Assembly (NCBI GenBank): GCA_011321985.1
Contig: DROB01000210.1
Location: 1-18,377 of the forward strand
Length of the DNA: 18,377 nucleotides
Origin: Gammaproteobacteria bacterium
GTDB taxonomy: Bacteria > Pseudomonadota > Gammaproteobacteria > SZUA-229
Reading direction: 5' to 3'
The position numbers and the translations under genes were made by a program. Shown in pieces: positions 13,750-18,377 of the stretch (position 1 is the first letter of the stretch; each line of letters opens with the position of its first letter). The notes below the pieces were generated by a model. It searched no databases and was not told the origin of the DNA. It saw nothing but the letters and a program-made list of their open reading frames with translations.

Positions 13750-13772
13750 ACAGGACACCCATAAAATAGATT
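13750..13772 (+). repeat. Copy 2 of ACAGGACACCCATA motif
   Basis: This copy matches the one at 11185-11207 in 21 of 23 bases. It sits 58 bp before the transposase start. With the inverted cores at 15001-15010 and 15067-15076 it brackets the transposase gene, so these sequences may mark the element's ends. Confidence 0.6.
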
Positions 13773-13829
13773 GACATCAACACAGTAAATTCGTAACCTC
13801 GTGCAATCAACTAGCAACGGATAGCTATC

Positions 13830-14822
13830 ATGCCAAAACCAAGGAAGTCTCTTGTTTCACTCGATGCCACTTCTTACTATCACTGTGTTTCACGTTGTGT
13901 ACGACGTGCTTTTTTGTGCGGTGAAGATGCTTTTACGGGTATCAATTACGAACATCGCAGACAATGGATTGAAGATCGTGTATTGGCACTTTCCAGTATT
14001 TTTGCGATTGATATTGCCGCTTTCGCGGTGATGAGTAACCACTATCATGTGGTTTTACATATCAATCACGTTCAAGCTCTAAACTGGACTAACGCTGAAG
14101 TCATCGAGCAATGGCATCGGTTATTTAAAGGCAGTCTTCTATCTCAACGTTTTGTTGACGATGAGGCTCTGAGCACTGCCGAACGTGATGCACTGTCAGT
14201 CCAGATAGAAGAATGGCGAAGCCGATTAATGTCGATTAGTTGGTTTATGCGCTGCGTAAATGAACCCATTGCCAGAGAAGCTAACTTTGAAGATAAGGTA
14301 ACCGGTCGTTTTTGGGAGGGACGTTTTAAGTCTCAAGCCTTGCTCGGTGAAAAGGCGTTGCTTGCTTGTATGGCGTATGTTGATTTAAACCCGATTAGAG
14401 CAAGAATGGCAGAAACACCTGAGCAGTCTGACCATACGTCGATTCAACAACGTATCAGGTCTTTGCTCAATACGGATAAAAATGAACAGGCAACCAATAC
14501 GCTATTTCAGTTTGTGGGAAACCCTCGCAATGACATGCCAGTAGGCATTCCCTTCAATGTGACTGATTACCTGGAGCTTGCAGACTGGACGGGACGGATT
14601 ATTCATCAGGATAAAAAAGGCGTGATTCCAGAAAACCTGCCATCAATCCTTTCACGTTTAAATATTGATGCAAGGCATTGGGTTTATCTCACTAAAAACT
14701 TTGAAAAACCGTTCGGTAATCTGGTTGGTACGGTACTGCAAGTACGCAATGCTTGTGAAGAAATGGGTAAAAGTTGGTCACACGGCATCCGTCAGTGTGA
14801 CGTGTTTTTTTCTAGCAGTTAA
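13830..14822 (+). CDS. REP-associated Y1 (HUH) transposase
   Basis: A 330-residue protein of the TnpA-REP/IS200-like Y1 transposase superfamily (RAYT type), single-strand DNA endonucleases that act on REP hairpins. The N-terminal domain shows SYYHCVSRCVRRAFLCGED, the HUH-type motif HYH (H71-Y72-H73) in AVMSNHYHVVLHI, and the likely nucleophile Y183 in MAYVDLNPIRARM, the usual YVxxNPxR context. FWEGRFKSQAL before it is also typical. The C-terminal extension of about 120 residues is longer than in minimal RAYTs (about 150-180 residues in all) but common in the larger gammaproteobacterial group. The frame is intact, so it may be active. ATG 13830 is the start; ribosome binding is weak (AACGGATAG). 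Confidence 0.9.
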   Translation: MPKPRKSLVSLDATSYYHCVSRCVRRAFLCGEDAFTGINYEHRRQWIEDRVLALSSIFAIDIAAFAVMSNHYHVVLHINHVQALNWTNAEVIEQWHRLFKGSLLSQRFVDDEALSTAERDALSVQIEEWRSRLMSISWFMRCVNEPIAREANFEDKVTGRFWEGRFKSQALLGEKALLACMAYVDLNPIRARMAETPEQSDHTSIQQRIRSLLNTDKNEQATNTLFQFVGNPRNDMPVGIPFNVTDYLELADWTGRIIHQDKKGVIPENLPSILSRLNIDARHWVYLTKNFEKPFGNLVGTVLQVRNACEEMGKSWSHGIRQCDVFFSSS

Positions 14823-15321
14823 TTATCAAGTGTATCATGTGCTTTTTGAATGACGTTATGCCATTCACGGGCAGTTACGTTTGCAAACTGTCCTTTCCTT
14901 AAAAATTCTCATGTTTTCTTTAAAATAACAAAAACACCCAACTTGTTACAACTTTATTAAGCCTTTGATCGTTGATTAATGTAGCTTATTACTTTTAAAA
15001 CATGGGTGTCTTTGATAGGATCTTAAGCCTTTGATCGTTGATTAATATAGCTTATTACTTTTAAACTATGGGTGTCTTTGATAGGATCGAAAACAAGGTA
15101 GTTTGATGCCGGGCTTCGCCCTGTATGAATCCACTCATTAGATGGCCTCACATTGGAAAGACCTATTATACCCTTGTTGGAGTTTTCACACAGCCTGTGG
15201 TGTTCAGAGACATACAACCAGTTTATTCTTTCACTGGAACCATACATTGGCTAAAACGGACAAACCATGGATTCATACACACCACTGGCTATTTCACCGC
15301 TTGTTCGATTAAATACAGAGG
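14823..15321. other. Repeat-rich intergenic region between transposase and pseudouridine synthase gene
   Basis: About 500 bp without a credible gene. It holds a 66-bp tandem duplication (14957-15088), a compact hairpin GGGCTTCGCCC (15113-15123 region), and a 12-bp inverted pair TGTATGAATCCA / TGGATTCATACA at 15122-15133 and 15268-15279. Possible short frames on either strand are interrupted by these repeats and show no protein features. A promoter for the downstream RNA-modification genes is expected near 15200-15320, but I see no convincing -35/-10 pair. Confidence 0.55.
14957..15088 (+). repeat. Tandem duplication of a 66-bp unit
   Basis: Copy 1 is 14957-15022 and copy 2 is 15023-15088, directly adjacent, 63 of 66 bases identical. 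Each unit begins TTAAGCCTTTGATCGTTGAT and ends GGGTGTCTTTGATAGGATC. Each carries the sequence ATGGGTGTC, the inverted form of the GACACCCAT motif found left of the transposase. The few differences indicate a fairly recent duplication of the element's downstream end. Confidence 0.9.
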
Positions 15322-16146
15322 ATGACTCAGAATAGTACAGACACCAGCCATTTTGAACTGCATATCACTGCCGACACGTCGGGCAAAACCACACTCGATA
15401 TGCTTTCAGAAAAAGCCCCTCTCAGTAAACAGAAGCTGAAGACGGCCATGACCAAAGGTGCTGTCTGGCAGGCATCCCCTGTCGGCACCCACCGCATACG
15501 TCGTGCAAAAAAAATCATCGATAAAGGAGATGTGATCTACCTCTATTATGATGAAGTTATCCTGAATACACAGACCGAAGATGCCACCCTGATCGCTGAT
15601 GAAGGTGAGTATAGTGTCTGGGACAAACCCTATGGCATGTATTCACAGGGATCAAAGTGGGGCGACCATTGCACGCTCTATCGTTGGGTTGAAACACACC
15701 TGGAGCCAGAACGTCCGGCTTTTCCCGTACACCGGCTTGATCGCGCCGCCAGTGGCCTGATGTTAATGGCACACTCAAAAAAGATGGCAAAACGGTTTTC
15801 TGATCTATTCAAAAATCGGCAGATACAGAAACAGTACAGCGCGACCGTCGAGGGAAAACTGGATGAATTAGTTCTGCCATATACCCTATCCAGCCCGATC
15901 GATGACAAACCGGCACTTTCCAGGATCATCACTGTTGAACAAAGCGGTGACAAAGCATCGATCACCATCGAGATCGAAACCGGTCGGAAACATCAGATCC
16001 GCAGGCATCTATCCGCCGCAGGCTATCCTATTGTCGGTGACAGATTGTATGGTTCAGGTAAGACAGATGAAAACTTACAACTCCGATCAAATTATCTGGC
16101 ATTTAAATGCCCGGTTAGTGGTAGAGTAAAAACCTATTCACTCTAG
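15322..16146 (+). CDS. RluA-family RNA pseudouridine synthase
   Basis: A 274-residue enzyme that isomerises uridine to pseudouridine in rRNA or tRNA. It shows the family core: KPYGMYSQG (102-110), catalytic aspartate D140 in HRLDRAASGL (137-146), QKQYSATVEG, and the C-terminal ETGRKHQIRRHL with PIVGDRLYG. An N-terminal S4-like segment (LSKQKLKTAMTKGAVW, 34-49) may help bind RNA. The exact target (23S, tRNA) cannot be assigned; it is not clearly RluA, RluC, RluD or TruC. ATG 15322 has AGAGG directly abutting it, which is close for a Shine-Dalgarno, but no better start is nearby. The small membrane-protein gene follows after 27 bp. Confidence 0.9.
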   Translation: MTQNSTDTSHFELHITADTSGKTTLDMLSEKAPLSKQKLKTAMTKGAVWQASPVGTHRIRRAKKIIDKGDVIYLYYDEVILNTQTEDATLIADEGEYSVWDKPYGMYSQGSKWGDHCTLYRWVETHLEPERPAFPVHRLDRAASGLMLMAHSKKMAKRFSDLFKNRQIQKQYSATVEGKLDELVLPYTLSSPIDDKPALSRIITVEQSGDKASITIEIETGRKHQIRRHLSAAGYPIVGDRLYGSGKTDENLQLRSNYLAFKCPVSGRVKTYSL

Positions 16147-16173
16147 GACCCACCACGAGCAGAAATAAAAAGT

Positions 16174-16518
16174 ATGAATAACCTGCCAGAAGAGAGCACC
16201 TCCATCGTGAAAGTCATTTATATCCTGTTGATAATCGGTACCATGGTCGGTATCACCAGCGTTATCGCGGTGGTCATGGCATACGTTAATAGAGACGACA
16301 CTGAAAGCTGGATACAGACGCACTACCGCTTTCAGATACGCACATTCTGGATCGGAGCCCTGTATGTTTTTATTGGCACCTTGACCTTCCAGATTCTGGT
16401 CGGTGCATTTATTCTCCTGTTTACCTTTTTCTGGGTGGTCATCCGCTGTGCCAAAGGGCTGAAACAACTTGAGAAGAATCGACCGGTAAAAAACCTGGAA
16501 AGCTGGTTGTTTACATAG
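16174..16518 (+). CDS. Small membrane protein, DUF4870-like
   Basis: A 114-residue inner-membrane protein with three hydrophobic helices (about 12-38, 56-73 and 75-92) and a cytoplasmic-type basic tail ending in ESWLFT. The segment WIQTHYRFQIRTFWIGALY followed by RCAKGLKQLEKNRPV is the pattern seen in DUF4870/DUF4870-like proteins of gammaproteobacteria. Function is unknown. It is probably transcribed with the upstream pseudouridine synthase (27-bp gap). The rRNA/tRNA-modification neighbours give no clear hint of its role. Confidence 0.75.
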   Translation: MNNLPEESTSIVKVIYILLIIGTMVGITSVIAVVMAYVNRDDTESWIQTHYRFQIRTFWIGALYVFIGTLTFQILVGAFILLFTFFWVVIRCAKGLKQLEKNRPVKNLESWLFT

Positions 16519-16617
16519 GCATTATCTTATACATCAGGCAGATCGCGGAATAAATTCCACTCCTGCAGGGTGATGATAAATATTCCGGGTACTATCTACA
16601 GGGCACCTCTATTGATC

Positions 16618-17145
16618 ATGAAGCACAATACCCAACTCACTCACGCAGACCACAGGCCTTCCGGAATAAAATTCCCACTCTGCATACTCGCAAACGATCT
16701 TAACAGTCCGGCTAATGTCGGCAGCCTGTTCCGAATATGTGATGCTCTGGGTATCGAAAAACTGTACCTGTGCGGTAGTACCATTATCCCACCGAACAAG
16801 AAAATAAATAAAACATCACGCTCGACAGAAAAAGTTGTGGATTTCGAGTACAGTACGGATGCAGAAGCCCTGGTCTCTAAATTAAAAATATCCGATTACT
16901 TTATCATCACACTCGAGATCACTTCATCGAGTGTCGCGATAAACTCGGATGAGTATGACGATGCCATCGCAAATAAAAAACCGGTCTGTCTTATACTGGG
17001 CTCGGAGAGTTCCGGTGTCGATGAGAAGTTACTGTCTTTATCCGATATAGTCATCCATATACCCATGCACGGGAAAAATTCATCGATGAATGTGATCTCA
17101 GCTACCAGTATCGCCTGCTTCGAAATAATTAAAAATCTATATTAG
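16618..17145 (+). CDS. SpoU/TrmH-family RNA 2'-O-methyltransferase
   Basis: A SPOUT-class methyltransferase that uses S-adenosylmethionine to methylate ribose 2'-OH in tRNA or rRNA. The three family motifs are present: motif 1 LNSPANVGSLFRICDALGI, motif 2 LILGSESSGVDEKLL and motif 3 IPMHGKNSSMNVISATSIA, which forms the trefoil-knot SAM site. Length from ATG 16618 is 175 residues, a stand-alone catalytic domain without an added RNA-binding domain. An upstream GTG at 16570 or ATG at 16573 would add 15-16 residues, and no start has a clear ribosome site, so 16618 is a judgement. The target RNA is unknown. The stop is 2 bp from the stop of the convergent rlmG gene. Confidence 0.85.
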   Translation: MKHNTQLTHADHRPSGIKFPLCILANDLNSPANVGSLFRICDALGIEKLYLCGSTIIPPNKKINKTSRSTEKVVDFEYSTDAEALVSKLKISDYFIITLEITSSSVAINSDEYDDAIANKKPVCLILGSESSGVDEKLLSLSDIVIHIPMHGKNSSMNVISATSIACFEIIKNLY

Positions 17146-17147
17146 TG

Positions 17148-18329
17148 CTACCTGCTTTTTTTGGTTACTTTGTAGATAACAAATTTTTTATTACTGGCCA
17201 CCACTTCACAATGGCCGAATATCTGTTTGAGTTTTGCATGGTAAGCCAGGTGCCGGTTGGCGACGACCCAGAGCTCACCATCGGGCTCAAGTACGTCTCT
17301 AGACTCCGAAAACATCTGCCAGGCGATATTATCAGTGATGGCGTGGTTCTGATGGAAAGGCGGGTTGCAGAGTATGAGCGACACACTATCGCGTTCTACG
17401 CCCTGAAGACAGTCTGTCTGTAAAAATTCGGCTTCCCGCGTATCATCAAAAATCGATACGAAATTACTGATAGCCGACTCCACTGCCATATACGATTCAT
17501 CCGTAAAGATTAATCTCGCCGCCGGATTTTTTATTGCCGCCATCAAACCTAAAATACCGTTACCACAGCCCAGGTCAACGATCGTCCTGTACCTGTCAGA
17601 AACCGGTAAGTTTTCTATAAAAAACCGGGCACCGATATCCAGCCTGTCCTGTGAAAAAACAGCAGCGTGATTGCTGATCTCTATATCGATATCATCCAGT
17701 TTATACGGCAGGGTAAAAGAATCAGGATAAGGGTTTTCTCCTGCTGTCAGACCATCATCGAAATCACTGAATACCAGTCGCGCTTTTTTACGGGCATGTG
17801 ATGTTTTTGTCTTACCGATGATTTTTTCAAACATCGCCATGGTCGACATATGTATATTTTTTGTCATGCCCGCAGCAACGATAACCGTCGAGCTATCGAG
17901 CACCGGACGAATACGGTGTAACTGGTCAGCGAGCATTGCCAGACTCTTAGGGAGCTTGATTAAAACGATATCCACTTTTTCACCCGTTATTTGCTCGGGC
18001 AGTTCCAGGCTGTTGCCCAACGTCATCAGCATCTCATCGATATTATTCTTTTGAGCATTCATCAAAATGCTTTGCATCGACAGGTATGAATCGATCATCA
18101 CAGCAGGCCGATATCGACCCAGGGGGATCGATAGGCCTCCGAAGCCATCATTGATGATCAATAATGTCGTATTTTCTTCGAGTAGATCGTTTTCTGCCAG
18201 ATGCCGTAACAGGTATTCATCTGCAGCATCCCACGCCTTCAGAGTCTCTTTTTTATTGATGGGGAAACGCTGTAATTCGTAACGACCAAATCCTGTTTCA
18301 AATGACCTGTCTATCTGTCCCACAACCAT
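17148..18329 (-). CDS. rlmG: 23S rRNA m2G1835 methyltransferase RlmG
   Basis: A 393-residue two-domain methyltransferase that modifies the exocyclic amine of G1835 in 23S rRNA. The C-terminal Rossmann domain has the SAM motif VDLGCGNGILG (251-261), acidic TDES after strand 2, and the catalytic NPPFHQ (322-327) of N2-guanine methyltransferases. The tail VVANRHLAYHAKLKQIFG then VVASNKKFVIYK closely follows RlmG of E. coli (about 378 residues). The N-terminal half is the degenerate methyltransferase-like domain typical of RlmG/RsmC. ATG 18329 is well supported by GAGGAG about 5 bp upstream. It is convergent with the TrmH-family gene, with 2 bp between stops and no room for separate terminators. 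Confidence 0.93.
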   Translation of the reverse strand: MVVGQIDRSFETGFGRYELQRFPINKKETLKAWDAADEYLLRHLAENDLLEENTTLLIINDGFGGLSIPLGRYRPAVMIDSYLSMQSILMNAQKNNIDEMLMTLGNSLELPEQITGEKVDIVLIKLPKSLAMLADQLHRIRPVLDSSTVIVAAGMTKNIHMSTMAMFEKIIGKTKTSHARKKARLVFSDFDDGLTAGENPYPDSFTLPYKLDDIDIEISNHAAVFSQDRLDIGARFFIENLPVSDRYRTIVDLGCGNGILGLMAAIKNPAARLIFTDESYMAVESAISNFVSIFDDTREAEFLQTDCLQGVERDSVSLILCNPPFHQNHAITDNIAWQMFSESRDVLEPDGELWVVANRHLAYHAKLKQIFGHCEVVASNKKFVIYKVTKKSR

Positions 18330-18377
18330 GCTGCTCCTCGAACACCGGATGAATCACCGTGTAATGGTGCAAGCAAC

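Larger units (their letters stand above)
13750..15088 (+). mobile_element. Putative REP/Y1-transposase element
   Basis: The unit holds a single Y1 (HUH) transposase gene bracketed by a GACACCCATA core on the left (13754-13763) and inverted copies on the right (15001-15010, 15067-15076), inside a 66-bp tandem repeat. HUH enzymes do not use inverted terminal repeats like DDE transposases; they recognise hairpins near the ends. The limits given are the outermost shared motifs, not proven ends. Local AT richness relative to the flanking housekeeping genes supports an accessory origin. Confidence 0.45.

Noticed and set aside
14957..15088. CRISPR or attachment-site pair from the 66-bp repeat
   Set aside because: The two units are directly adjacent with no spacer, and no integrase or tRNA gene is present.
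15023..15325. Short frames on both strands (74 residues minus, 66 residues plus)
   Set aside because: They run through the tandem repeat and inverted pair, overlap each other and lack ribosome sites or protein-like composition.

Overview
The window looks like the chromosome of a gammaproteobacterium. The evidence is an RlmG rRNA methyltransferase of gammaproteobacterial type, moderate GC content, GGAG-type ribosome binding sites and a REP-type Y1 (HUH) transposase with its repeats. No rRNA or marker gene fixes the genus.

Region 1 (1-8829) is one operon-like block on the plus strand. It encodes a membrane-bound respiratory complex of the Mrp-antiporter/complex I superfamily. Gene order is the end of an unidentified subunit, an MrpC/NuoK-like protein, a giant fusion of two MrpD/NuoL-M-N-like antiporter subunits, then NuoH-, NuoB-, NuoC- and NuoD-like subunits and a ferredoxin-like subunit. 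This is the order I recall for archaeal mbx operons (F-G-H-H'-M-J-K-L-N). Two pairs are fused here: H with H', and the ferredoxin subunit N with a complete GltD/NfnB-type NAD(P)H flavoprotein. The NuoD-like subunit has none of the four Ni-binding cysteines of [NiFe] hydrogenases and also lacks the usual quinone-site His and Tyr, so it is neither a hydrogenase nor an ordinary quinone-reducing complex I. The likeliest role is electron transfer between NAD(P)H (or ferredoxin) and an unidentified partner, coupled to ion pumping. The partner and direction cannot be read from sequence.

Region 2 (8830-11174) holds a 106-bp palindromic mobile-type repeat, a stand-alone ferritin-like (rubrerythrin-type) diiron protein and phosphoglucomutase.

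Region 3 (11175-15321) is AT-richer, accessory and repeat-laden. It has a small outer-membrane beta-barrel protein on the minus strand, a stretch with a decayed gene fragment and half of the palindromic repeat, and a divergent pair made of a TagD-like cytidylyltransferase and a CDP-alcohol phosphatidyltransferase. A REP-associated Y1 transposase follows, with an AACTATCG repeat cluster, copies of an ACAGGACACCCATA motif and a 66-bp tandem duplication around it.

Region 4 (15322-18329) returns to housekeeping functions: an RluA-family pseudouridine synthase, a small DUF4870-like membrane protein, a SpoU/TrmH-family RNA 2'-O-methyltransferase and, convergent with it by 2 bp, rlmG. Three of these four genes act on RNA.
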